The notes beneath the pieces are model-generated. The model was not told where the DNA came from. It made no database searches and saw only the letters and a list, made by a program, of their open reading frames with translations. From Clostridia bacterium (GTDB lineage Bacteria > Bacillota > Clostridia > UBA1381), in NCBI GenBank assembly GCA_900751885.1, contig CAADTH010000009.1, positions 1 through 37,973 on the forward strand: DNA of 37,973 nucleotides. The letters run 5' to 3'. A program made the position numbers and the translations under genes. Every line of letters begins with the position of its first letter. The first letter of the stretch is position 1. Below, piece by piece: positions 8,170 to 16,160 of the stretch.

Positions 8170-10002
8170 TCAGGACTCTGCCTTGATAATAATGATGGTT
8201 GCAGAAAATGCACCGTTCTTTTCTGTTCCTGTCACAGTGACCTCCTGACCCACCTTTAAGCTTTTAAACTCTTTTTGCTGCCCTGTGGACGTTAACACCT
8301 TTACGTTCTTGTCTGTAAACGCCATTTGCGTTGAGATGTTACCATTATCATCTGTTACCTTAATATTGATAAATCCATAGGAAGAATTGATTGCGTCAAT
8401 GACGCCCTTGACTTCTTTTGTCGAGGAGACAGAGTATGTAGTCGAAATCCGTGTAATCGCCTGGCTTTCAATCGTGAGCGTCACGGTATCACCAATGCGA
8501 AGACCATAGATGGTTCCCTCTTCCCCATTCACTATAATTGTTGCCGACTGCGGTACATCATATACCTTATCCTGCCCATTTACATTGACTGTGATGGTCG
8601 GAGTGGCGGAAATCGCGATTCCCTTGATGACACCCTCTACCACCTTCTCCTTAGACGTCGCAATCACCTTCGTAATCACACCATGCGTCAGGGTAAGCGT
8701 AACAGAGTCTCCCTTGTAAATACTTCTGAAATCTGATGTCACTCCATTTTTCTTCACACTGACATCCGGATCAATGTCATATGTCTGTCCGTTATATTCC
8801 TTATCCGCATGTCCAATTGTCATTTGGAATTCCGGATCGATTTGTATTTCCAACACTTCCGCATTCTCAATCGTCTGCGTTTTCGGCCAGCCTGAAATCT
8901 TTGTCACCTTGCCGCTTGAAATCTCCAGCTCTACTGTGTCATTCGTGTTAAACAGCCGCATTGTTCCCGGTGTACCGTCATACTGGATAATCACATCCGC
9001 CGCGCAGGAATAGCTTGTGGACTTGGATGAATCGTCCAAACTCATAATAGTGATTTTATCTACCCCAGAAGCATTTGTCGTATGTCCTTTATAGGTCCCC
9101 TTTATCGTATCATCTGGAATACTGGACACCGTATCGATATAACGCAGGCTTCCATTATAGTAAGTAAAGATTGCATCAATTCCCGACGGAATATCCTTTG
9201 GCTGCGTCGCCACGCCTGCCACATTCATAACCGTGTCATTGGTATATCCGACAAAGCTACTGCTTCCGTCCTTGTCTTTGATTGTCACGATTTTTGTTGT
9301 GGTATCGACCTGTACCAGCTTTCCGACAGATACGGTCGGCTGCATGACACCAATTGTATTTTGAAGCATCACCGCCATCTGGGCACGCGTCACATTCGCC
9401 TTCGGCTGGAATGTTCCGTCGCCCATCCCCTGCATGATTTTTTTATCTGTGACATAACCGACATAAGGACGGGATTGAAGCGGAATGTCTGCAATATCGG
9501 TATAAACATCCAAATTAGAAGCGGTTGTCCCCTGCACGCTCGCCTCCGCCCCCATCGCCTTCGTGATCACGATTGCCACATCGTGTCGCTGCATCGGCTG
9601 ATCCTTGACACTGCTCTCCAGATAAAGCGGAAGCTCTGATTCCTTGAGCACTCCACGATAGAGCATATAGGCAACCTCTTCCTTTGCATAAATGTTGTAT
9701 TTACTCAATGTTGTATTGTACTTTTCAAGCGCCATCTCTACAATTTCGTCATTCTCATCCTTCGATGCCCCCATCGCGCGCGCGAATAAAGTCAGTACCT
9801 CCTGATTCGTCACATTGTTGTCCGGCTTAAAACTGCCATCCTCATAGCCTTTAATCAGCCCCATATCCGCCATACTGTTGACTGCTGATTTCGCCCAATC
9901 CCATTTGGTGTCCTTCATATCTGAAAAATCTGCCGCAAAAGCTGGAACTGCCATAGAAAATGCAAGCATCGCCGCAAGAGCTGATTTTGTCCATTTCTTC
10001 AT
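8170..10002 (-). CDS. Secreted SLH-domain cell-surface protein
   Basis: 610-residue exported protein anchored to the wall by S-layer-homology domains. A signal peptide (about 1-23, cleavage after VPAFA) is followed by an SLH domain (ADFSDMKDTKWDWAKSAV, GLIKGYEDGSFKPDNNVTNQE). A second, weaker SLH segment sits about 100-150, and a third about 160-220 (DKKIMQGMGDGTFQPKANV). The remaining 390 residues are Val/Thr-rich beta repeats with recurring VGDTVTLT or KGDSVTLT-type units. The RBS GGAGGG precedes the ATG. A good extended -10 promoter lies upstream, divergent from another SLH gene. Ligand or role of the C-terminal repeats is unknown. Confidence 0.9.
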   Translation of the reverse strand: MKKWTKSALAAMLAFSMAVPAFAADFSDMKDTKWDWAKSAVNSMADMGLIKGYEDGSFKPDNNVTNQEVLTLFARAMGASKDENDEIVEMALEKYNTTLSKYNIYAKEEVAYMLYRGVLKESELPLYLESSVKDQPMQRHDVAIVITKAMGAEASVQGTTASNLDVYTDIADIPLQSRPYVGYVTDKKIMQGMGDGTFQPKANVTRAQMAVMLQNTIGVMQPTVSVGKLVQVDTTTKIVTIKDKDGSSSFVGYTNDTVMNVAGVATQPKDIPSGIDAIFTYYNGSLRYIDTVSSIPDDTIKGTYKGHTTNASGVDKITIMSLDDSSKSTSYSCAADVIIQYDGTPGTMRLFNTNDTVELEISSGKVTKISGWPKTQTIENAEVLEIQIDPEFQMTIGHADKEYNGQTYDIDPDVSVKKNGVTSDFRSIYKGDSVTLTLTHGVITKVIATSKEKVVEGVIKGIAISATPTITVNVNGQDKVYDVPQSATIIVNGEEGTIYGLRIGDTVTLTIESQAITRISTTYSVSSTKEVKGVIDAINSSYGFINIKVTDDNGNISTQMAFTDKNVKVLTSTGQQKEFKSLKVGQEVTVTGTEKNGAFSATIIIIKAES

Positions 10003-10041
10003 ATGTATTTCCCTCCATCCACTTTATAAGTATACATTGGT

Positions 10042-10070
10042 ATCATATCACACCTGTTAACTAGGTGCAA
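10042..10070 (-). promoter_or_regulatory. Sigma-A promoter of minus-strand SLH gene, with palindrome in spacer
   Basis: On the minus strand TTGCAC (10065-10070), 17-bp spacer, TATGAT (10042-10047) with a TGn extension. The spacer and -35 hold the inverted repeat CACCTgttaactAGGTG (10051-10067), a possible operator. The start codon is about 40 bp downstream. Confidence 0.65.
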
Positions 10071-10322
10071 TATCTTCACCTTGTTTGTAGTCATATTGTA
10101 ATATTCCTATGCCCCCACCCCATCCTTTCTCCTTCTGGGAAATTGGCAGATATTACAGCTTGCAAAACCGGTTCGGATGCTGTATCATATGACTTGTGGT
10201 TGACATAAAACATAAACGACGCCGCAAAATTATTTTATAATCTGCCAAATACGCGGTTTTGTCTTTTGTATTATGTAAACAACCAAGGCTATAAACCTAA
10301 GAGAAATAAGGAGGACCATTTT
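10071..10322 (+). promoter_or_regulatory. Upstream region of major SLH gene
   Basis: This is the plus-strand half of a 320-bp divergent intergenic region. A candidate promoter is TTGTAT (10266-10271), 18-bp spacer, TATAAA (10290-10295). An isolated TTGACA at 10200-10205 and a TATAAT at 10236-10241 are 30 bp apart and do not form a standard pair. The RBS AAGGAGG (10308-10314) is ideal. I see no gene or other element here. Confidence 0.35.
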
Positions 10323-12911
10323 ATGAGAGGTTTCAAAAAACTGATTGCATCCGTGCTTACAACAGCAATCGTTGCATCATCAAGCGCTGCATTCGCTGCA
10401 GTCCCGGACGATGTGATTGGAACAAGATTTGAAGAACCAATGCAAATCTTGTCCGCACTCGGGATCATGCAGGGTGATGAGAGCGGAAAGTTCAGACCGG
10501 ACGATACCATCATCCGTTCTGAAGTAACAAAAATGGTGGTTTATTCAATGGGTCTTGAGGATGTCGCTCAGGCGTCAAACCATGACACCAAATTCCCTGA
10601 CGTAGCTGGTGACCACTGGGCAAAGGGCTATATCAACGTAGCGGCTTCCCAGGGACTTATCATCGGGGATGAGAGCGGTAACTTCCATCCAAACGAAAAA
10701 ATCACTTATGCAGAAGCAATGACGATGCTGGTTAGAGCACTTGGCTATGAGCAGGCAGCTCAGTCAAAGGGCGGTTACCCACAGGGGTATATCGTAGTAG
10801 GCTCTAACAACGGCCTTGGCAAGAACGTAACTGGCGCTTCCAGTGAGCCAATCTCCAGAGGAAACGTAGCGTTCATGACAAACAATGCGCTGACTGTAAA
10901 CCTGATGGAGCAGACAGGCTTTGGCGATAACACTTCCTATGAAGTAGTAGACAAAACATTGCTGGAAGACAAATTGAAAACAACAAAGAACGAAGGTCAA
11001 ATCGTAGCAATCGAAAACACAAGCCTGACAGGGCCTAGCTCCCTGAAAGCAGGACAGGTAAAAATCGGTGATACAGTGTACAACACAGCGTATAACATGA
11101 ACAACCTGCTTGGCTTTAACGTGACATTCTACGTGAGAGAAAATGACAAAACAGGTGATGATGAAATCATCCTTGCACTGCCGCAGAAAGAGAAAAACTC
11201 TTCTGTTGAAATCAAAGCAGACTTGTTTGAAGGTCTGACTGAGAAATCAGGCAATAAGGCAATCGAGTATTTCAAAAAAGATACCGATACCAAAACAACA
11301 ACTGCACAGCTAAACAGCGAAGCAATTCTTATCTACAATGGTAAGTATGAGGAAATGTCTGATGAACTGTTGGATATGACAGACAAGGCAGGAAGCATAA
11401 CACTGCTCGATACTGACCGCGACGGAAAATACGACGTTGTATTTGTAACAGAATACTACAACATGGTTGTAGAAGAAGTTTCTCCATCCGGCAGAATCAC
11501 AGACAAGTACGGCAAACCGTCTCTGAAGCTTGACCGTGAGGATTCCAACATTTCCTTTGAAATCACAAAGGGTGCGGACTCTCTCGAAGTAGCAGATTTG
11601 AATGAGTGGGATGTCCTGTCTATCGCGCAGAGTAAAGATAAAGCACTCTACACGATTGTTGTAACCAACAATAAAGTAGAGGGCAAAATCACAGAAATCG
11701 ACGACGAAGGTGTTGTAATCGGCGGCACACATTACAAGGTTGCAGCCAACTATGATGAAAGCCTCAAGCTGAACATGGAAGGCACATTCTACCTTGACGT
11801 AGAAGGCAAAATCGCTGCAATCGATACAACAACAAGAATCAGCAGCAACTACGCATATCTTTTGAGAGCGCATGCTGCAACTGATATCGATGACAAAGTG
11901 ACCATCAAGGTGTTCACAAAAGAAGGCTCTGAAAAATCCTTGGAAGCGAATGAAAAAATCCGCTTCAACGGAAAATCTGGTCAGAAAGCAGTAGACGTTG
12001 TTGCACAGCTGAAAGGTGGAAGTGACGACACACCTCAGCAGCTTATTACCTTCGAGACAAACTCTGAAGGAAAGCTGATCGAGCTTAACACTGCAATCGA
12101 CAACACCAGCACAGGTAAGGTAGATGAAGACAACTTCACAAAGAACCATATCCTGTCCCAGGCAGTGTATAATGAAGCTCTTAAGAGAGTTGGAAACATC
12201 AACCTGACAGATGAGACAATCATCTTCAACATTCCTGAAAATGCGACAGACTCTAGCGACTATTCTATCGGTGACCTGTCCATGTTCGAGGATAAAGCAA
12301 AATATGACGTCATCGTATTTGACACAGCGGATGATTTCACAGCAAAAGCAATCATCGTGACAAACTCTACGTTCCAGACAAACGCAGAATCCCCAATCGC
12401 AGTCGTTGAAAAGATTACAACAGCGACAAACGATGACGACGAAGTCGTTGACAAGCTGGTAGCGTATGTAGATGGCGAAAAAGTAGAAATCCCGGCAGAA
12501 GATAAAGGGGTACTGGTAAAAGGTGAGGATAATAAGCCGCTTCAGAACGGTGACATTATCCAGTTCAAAAAGAACAAAGATGGTGAAATCGTAAGCTTCA
12601 GACTGCTGTTCGATATCACTGAAAAAGCGACGGAAATGGAATCTTCCCCTACAGAAAACCTAGACTTGATTTACGGTAAGGTTGTAAACAAATTCACTTC
12701 CTCTATCAACGTCACAGTCAATGACGGCGCAGTGAAAAACCTGCAGCTTTCTAAGGACGTAAAGGTTTACAGCGTAGATACCACAAAGTCTAAAAACAAC
12801 ATCACAGTTGCGACAATCGGAGATATCCAGAAGTTCGACGAAGAAGAAAACAACAGAGTATTCGTAAAACTGTATAAGGATGTTGTAGAAGAAGTCGTAA
12901 TCATCAAATAA
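10323..12911 (+). CDS. Large SLH-domain surface protein, possible main S-layer protein
   Basis: 862-residue exported protein. The signal peptide (about 1-27, SVLTTAIVASSSAAFA) is followed by SLH domains: about 35-90 (ILSALGIMQGDESGKFRPDDTI) and 95-160 (FPDVAGDHWAKGYINVAASQ, IIGDESGNFHPNEKITYAEA), with a third degenerate one to about 200. The long C-terminal part is Lys/Asp/Thr/Val-rich, beta-strand-like and cysteine-free as far as seen. Its codon use is narrow (AAC, GAA, ATC, GTA heavy), unlike its neighbours, which fits high expression. The ATG at 10323 is favoured over an upstream frame opening by AAGGAGG 8 nt before it and by the signal peptide. A strong terminator follows. S-layer role is inferred. 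Confidence 0.9.
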   Translation: MRGFKKLIASVLTTAIVASSSAAFAAVPDDVIGTRFEEPMQILSALGIMQGDESGKFRPDDTIIRSEVTKMVVYSMGLEDVAQASNHDTKFPDVAGDHWAKGYINVAASQGLIIGDESGNFHPNEKITYAEAMTMLVRALGYEQAAQSKGGYPQGYIVVGSNNGLGKNVTGASSEPISRGNVAFMTNNALTVNLMEQTGFGDNTSYEVVDKTLLEDKLKTTKNEGQIVAIENTSLTGPSSLKAGQVKIGDTVYNTAYNMNNLLGFNVTFYVRENDKTGDDEIILALPQKEKNSSVEIKADLFEGLTEKSGNKAIEYFKKDTDTKTTTAQLNSEAILIYNGKYEEMSDELLDMTDKAGSITLLDTDRDGKYDVVFVTEYYNMVVEEVSPSGRITDKYGKPSLKLDREDSNISFEITKGADSLEVADLNEWDVLSIAQSKDKALYTIVVTNNKVEGKITEIDDEGVVIGGTHYKVAANYDESLKLNMEGTFYLDVEGKIAAIDTTTRISSNYAYLLRAHAATDIDDKVTIKVFTKEGSEKSLEANEKIRFNGKSGQKAVDVVAQLKGGSDDTPQQLITFETNSEGKLIELNTAIDNTSTGKVDEDNFTKNHILSQAVYNEALKRVGNINLTDETIIFNIPENATDSSDYSIGDLSMFEDKAKYDVIVFDTADDFTAKAIIVTNSTFQTNAESPIAVVEKITTATNDDDEVVDKLVAYVDGEKVEIPAEDKGVLVKGEDNKPLQNGDIIQFKKNKDGEIVSFRLLFDITEKATEMESSPTENLDLIYGKVVNKFTSSINVTVNDGAVKNLQLSKDVKVYSVDTTKSKNNITVATIGDIQKFDEEENNRVFVKLYKDVVEEVVIIK

Positions 12912-12969
12912 TTACCCCTCCTACTCTCAGGGACATCCTGAGGCGTAATAAAATATCTTCTCTATGCCT

Positions 12970-13001
12970 AAGAGTGCGGCGCATGCCGCACTCTTTTTTT
13001 A
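12970..13001 (+). terminator. Strong terminator of SLH gene
   Basis: Stem AGAGTGCGGC (12971-12980) and GCCGCACTCT (12985-12994), GCAT loop, then a run of T. A classic GC-rich intrinsic terminator. Confidence 0.95.
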
Positions 13002-13045
13002 TATAGCATTTGACATGCCGCATGATACTCCTTCTTAATTACACA

Positions 13046-13080
13046 CAAAAAAGCCGTCAACCGAATGCTCGGATTGACGG
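13046..13080 (-). terminator. Terminator of SSB-like gene
   Basis: Inverted repeat with CCGTCAA (13054-13060) and TTGACGG (13074-13080), extended inside by CCGA/TCGG, followed on the minus strand by CTTTTTTG. It lies just after the stop of the SSB-like gene. Confidence 0.9.
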
Positions 13081-13086
13081 TATTTT

Positions 13087-13728
13087 TTATGCTTCCTCGG
13101 TCTCGTCCTTATGTACTACCTCAAGCTTGCTCACAGATACTTCATATGCAACCCTGGTAATCGCCTCTTCCTCTGTAATCTTTTTTTGATAGGTTCTCGA
13201 CTGAATTCTGCCTGTTACCTTCACATTGTCGCCCACCTCAAGATTTCTGCAATAGCGCGCATTCCTTCCCCATGCGATAATCGGGATATAATCTGACTTA
13301 TTGTATGCCCGGTTTACAGCAATGAGCATGTCAGTGATTTCCCTTCCGAGCGGCGTCGTGCGGTAAATTGGCGATTTGCATACATACCCGTTTAAGCATA
13401 CGGTATTGGGATTTTTGTGCTCTGCCGGATCGGCAAAGCAAATATTCTTTGCAAAGACAGTGAGCACCAGCTTATTGCTACCATTTTCATAATTGTTATA
13501 AGACCTGAATTGTCCATCCACCTCTACCCTGTCTCCAATCTCAATCGGGTTATCACTTAAAAGCCGCTCTGAAACCATCACCTTAATATAATCATTTACT
13601 TCGCTGAGCCTTTGAATTTTTAATGTAAAGGTATAAAATTTTTCGCCGTACATTTCGTGATTAAAGACAAGTTCATCCTCCACGGCACCAATCACACATA
13701 CCTTGTTGTTCTCGGCGTAATTCACCAT
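13087..13728 (-). CDS. Tandem OB-fold single-stranded-DNA-binding-like protein
   Basis: 213-residue protein made of two SSB-type OB folds. The first covers about 5-100 (CVIGAVEDELVFNHEMYGEKF, GDRVEVDGQFRSYNN). The second covers about 107-205 (VCLNGYVCKSPIYRTTPLGREITDMLIAVNR, IPIIAWGRNARYCRNLEVGDNVKVTGRIQSR). The second half resembles bacterial SSB or PriB more closely. No acidic SSB C-tail such as DDDIPF is seen; the end is KDETEEA. It therefore differs from housekeeping SSB and may bind ssDNA without recruiting SSB partners. The RBS AAGGGGG precedes the ATG. It is monocistronic or the distal part of a weak operon. Biological role unknown. Confidence 0.8.
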   Translation of the reverse strand: MVNYAENNKVCVIGAVEDELVFNHEMYGEKFYTFTLKIQRLSEVNDYIKVMVSERLLSDNPIEIGDRVEVDGQFRSYNNYENGSNKLVLTVFAKNICFADPAEHKNPNTVCLNGYVCKSPIYRTTPLGREITDMLIAVNRAYNKSDYIPIIAWGRNARYCRNLEVGDNVKVTGRIQSRTYQKKITEEEAITRVAYEVSVSKLEVVHKDETEEA

Positions 13729-13787
13729 GATTTTGCCCCCTTCTTTTCTATATAGATTATCCTATTCTAAGGGAGCAAGGTTTATGA

Positions 13788-14363
13788 TTAGATTTTTACG
13801 ACATTTTCTGTGATGATGTCACACAAAAGTCCACATGTCACAACAGGGAGTGCATGGTATACATTCACATTGGGAACATCCACCCGCACACTGATTTCTT
13901 CGATTGGAAGTTCCCTCTTTGAAAATGTCATAAGCGCGCTTTGAAGGCAATATGCAAAGTCGAGCGCCTCTCCCGGGCGGATGCTGGATGCTGTCACCTT
14001 TGCTTTGCTTCCCAGTCCATAGCCAATCACAGTAGCTTTGCCGCATTTTAGGGTGCTGTCATCATCTTCATTTGCAATGAGAATCATTCCCGGCGCCGCG
14101 TATTTTTCAATGCTTTCAAGGCGGCACTGTTTTGTCCGGTTGTCATAGATTACAATGTCAAACAGAATCCCCCGCGGCAACGCTTTGTCCGCCGGAAAGA
14201 CAACATACTCCACTCCAATACGGGAAAGCTCTTTTATTTCCTCCTGTAGCCGCTCTGTGGAACGAATGAAAGCAAATTTTTTATGGTATTCCTTAAATAG
14301 TGCCTTAAAAATGCGTGAAATACAAGACGAATGCTCCGGTGCTATCACCGCAATCACTACCAT
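13788..14363 (-). CDS. Degenerate Mur-ligase-like central-domain protein
   Basis: 191 residues from the ATG at 14363, chosen because AGGAGTG lies just upstream; a longer frame opening to 14405 has no ribosome site. I see features of the Mur ligase central domain in order: MILIANEDDDSTL (Mur-type N-x-DD), ATVIGYGLGSKAKVTASSI (the usual TYG.. segment), and NVNVYHALPVVTCGL (like the N-x-x-NALAA helix). The N-terminal IAVIAPEHSS occupies the place of the ATP-binding GTNGKTT loop but lacks its Lys. It is thus probably a non-catalytic relative. No known name. It follows the aldo/keto reductase by about 50 bp. Confidence 0.6.
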   Translation of the reverse strand: MVVIAVIAPEHSSCISRIFKALFKEYHKKFAFIRSTERLQEEIKELSRIGVEYVVFPADKALPRGILFDIVIYDNRTKQCRLESIEKYAAPGMILIANEDDDSTLKCGKATVIGYGLGSKAKVTASSIRPGEALDFAYCLQSALMTFSKRELPIEEISVRVDVPNVNVYHALPVVTCGLLCDIITENVVKI

Positions 14364-14416
14364 ATTGTTCACTCCTGTTTTGTATAATGGTAGTATTATA
14401 AGCAAAAGATTCGATT

Positions 14417-15544
14417 TTATTCCCGATTTTCGGCGAAAACCCTGTCAATTACAGGCATGAGTGCACTCGACTCAATTCCCTGAGGACATACCTTCTCACA
14501 CTTTTTGCATTGCTTGCACACATCGGCACGAACCGGTATACTTTCATATACTTCCCCTGCTTTTTTCATCCCGGCAGATGCTGTCATGTTATATGCCTCA
14601 TAAATTTTTGGAATATCAAGTCCAAATGGACACGGCATACAATATGCGCATTTCGTACACGGTACCAGCGCCATGGTGTCAAACACAACTTTCGCTTCCT
14701 TTAGCATATCCACTTCCTTCTCAGAAAGCATTCCGATACCGGAGCGGTCCGCATAGCTCAGGTTTTCTTCTACCTGCTCCATCGTGCTCATTCCGCTCAA
14801 TACAGGTCCCACCTCAGGACGGTTCCAAAGAAAATCCAGCGCCCATTCAACAGGCGTCTTTTCTTTGGACAAAAGCTTTTCCACCTGCACAGGCGGCTTT
14901 GCGAGCTTTCCACCCAAAAGCGGCTCCATCACCACCACGCCAAGCCCCTTTGACGCCGCATACTCTAAGCCTTCCATCCCTGCCTGATAGTCTGTATTAA
15001 TATAATTAAATTGAATCTGGCAGAAATCCCATGGATAGCTGTCCACAATCATTTTAAAGGTGTCTAAATCGTCATGGAAGGAAAATCCGATATGCTTGAT
15101 TTTTCCTGCTGCTTTCGCCCGTTCCATTTTCTCCAGCAGGTTAAACTTTAATACAATATCCTTCCATCTATTTTTGTCTGCGGCATGCAGAAGATAAAAG
15201 TCAATACAATCAATATCGAGCTTTTGAAGCTGTTCGTCTAAAACGCGGTCGAAGTCTCCTTCCTCCTTTAGGCTAAACAGCGGCGACTTTGTCGCTATGT
15301 ACACCTTTTCCCTGTATCCGTCCTTCAACGCCTTGCCAACCAGATACTCACTTTGCTGTTCATGGTAGGGATATGCGGTATCCACATAATTGAGTCCACC
15401 ATCGATTGCACGGCGAATCATGCGAATGGCTTCCTCCTCGTCAATCTTTCCGCCGCCCGGCTTCGTTCCGGGAAGTGTTGGCATGCGCATCGCGCCGAAG
15501 CCCAGCGCTGAAATTTTCACATCACAAAATGGTCTGTACTGCAT
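14417..15544 (-). CDS. Aldo/keto reductase with C-terminal 4Fe-4S ferredoxin domain
   Basis: 375-residue predicted oxidoreductase. The N-terminal aldo/keto reductase barrel (about 1-280) has the start pattern ALGFGAMRMPTLPG, catalytic Asp and Tyr in YVDTAYPYHEQQSE, Lys in YIATKSP and His in DFYLLHAAD. The C-terminus carries two 4Fe-4S motifs, CTKCAYCMPC and CKQCKKCEKVC, placing it in the ferredoxin-fused group common in anaerobes. The substrate is unknown. The RBS AGGAGGAGG and a TTGAAC/TATAAT promoter lie upstream. The downstream Mur-like gene may be co-transcribed. Confidence 0.93.
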   Translation of the reverse strand: MQYRPFCDVKISALGFGAMRMPTLPGTKPGGGKIDEEEAIRMIRRAIDGGLNYVDTAYPYHEQQSEYLVGKALKDGYREKVYIATKSPLFSLKEEGDFDRVLDEQLQKLDIDCIDFYLLHAADKNRWKDIVLKFNLLEKMERAKAAGKIKHIGFSFHDDLDTFKMIVDSYPWDFCQIQFNYINTDYQAGMEGLEYAASKGLGVVVMEPLLGGKLAKPPVQVEKLLSKEKTPVEWALDFLWNRPEVGPVLSGMSTMEQVEENLSYADRSGIGMLSEKEVDMLKEAKVVFDTMALVPCTKCAYCMPCPFGLDIPKIYEAYNMTASAGMKKAGEVYESIPVRADVCKQCKKCEKVCPQGIESSALMPVIDRVFAENRE

Positions 15545-15566
15545 AGTTCCTCCTCCTTTTTCTTCT

Positions 15567-15596
15567 ATTATAATCCAAATCAGATTTTCCGTTCAA
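15567..15596 (-). promoter_or_regulatory. Promoter of aldo/keto reductase gene
   Basis: On the minus strand TTGAAC (15591-15596), 18-bp spacer, TATAAT (15567-15572), about 22 bp upstream of the ATG. Confidence 0.65.
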
Positions 15597-15639
15597 TTGA
15601 AAATACAGTGGTTCTCGTTTAAAATGAAGCGTTTCGTGC

Positions 15640-16029
15640 TTATTTCTCAAGGTATTCCCTCACTGCATCCAGAAACCCGCAAGCCTGCTGAAAGAGATTG
15701 ACCGCTTCCTCTTGAGAAGGCTCAAAAAAATCCTCATAGTCGCTCTCTTCCTTTATTCTGTATGCCTGCTCCGCTACAGTGATATACTTTTCTGGAAACA
15801 ATTCTGTTATTATATAGCGCCGGCGAAAATAAGACAGCACATCCTCATGTGTTCGAAAATCAACCTGATCCGGCGCAAGCACTGCGCGGATGGCATGAAA
15901 CATCGTATAATAGGAACGGTTCGCGCTATGTCCATATAAGCCTGCTTCCAAAAGCTTCTCCGCCGCCTTTGCGCACTCCTGCGCTTTCTCTATCCGGCAC
16001 TTTGCCAGCATCTCGCTTTTATTTCCCAT
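15640..16029 (-). CDS. HEPN-domain protein (solitary)
   Basis: 129-residue all-helical HEPN protein. The signature is in ANRSYYTMFHAIRAVL, with Arg, two Tyr and His in the R-x(4-6)-H arrangement of HEPN RNases. The conserved N-terminal pattern (AAEKLLEAGLYGHS) is present, as is the tail RIKEESDYEDFFEPSQEEA. HEPN proteins of this size are usually encoded beside a minimal nucleotidyltransferase (MNT) antitoxin; no MNT gene flanks this one. The RBS AAGGGGGAG precedes the ATG. It sits between an aldo/keto reductase and a COG3044 ATPase on the same strand, with the upstream terminator separating it from the latter. Toxin activity is possible but not shown. Confidence 0.85.
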   Translation of the reverse strand: MGNKSEMLAKCRIEKAQECAKAAEKLLEAGLYGHSANRSYYTMFHAIRAVLAPDQVDFRTHEDVLSYFRRRYIITELFPEKYITVAEQAYRIKEESDYEDFFEPSQEEAVNLFQQACGFLDAVREYLEK

Positions 16030-16111
16030 CGTACTCCCCCTTCTTTCCCTTTATTTTACCATAGGGAAGAAAAAATGAAAATAGTAAAGTTTCCCGCACT
16101 TTACACTGCCA

Positions 16112-16150
16112 AGTAAAACAGCATAGGAAATAATATTTCCTATGCTGTTT
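16112..16150 (-). terminator. Terminator of ABC-ATPase gene
   Basis: Perfect 16-bp inverted repeat AAACAGCATAGGAAAT (16116-16131) and ATTTCCTATGCTGTTT (16135-16150), 3-nt loop, followed on the minus strand by TTTTAC. Confidence 0.9.
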
Positions 16151-16160
16151 GTCTATCTGG

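Noticed and set aside
10200..10241. TTGACA and TATAAT pair upstream of the large SLH gene
   Set aside because: The spacing is 30 bp, too long for a sigma-A promoter.
15545..16160. MNT antitoxin gene next to HEPN
   Set aside because: No frame with the GSxARGxxxxxSDxD-type motif exists on either strand around the HEPN gene.
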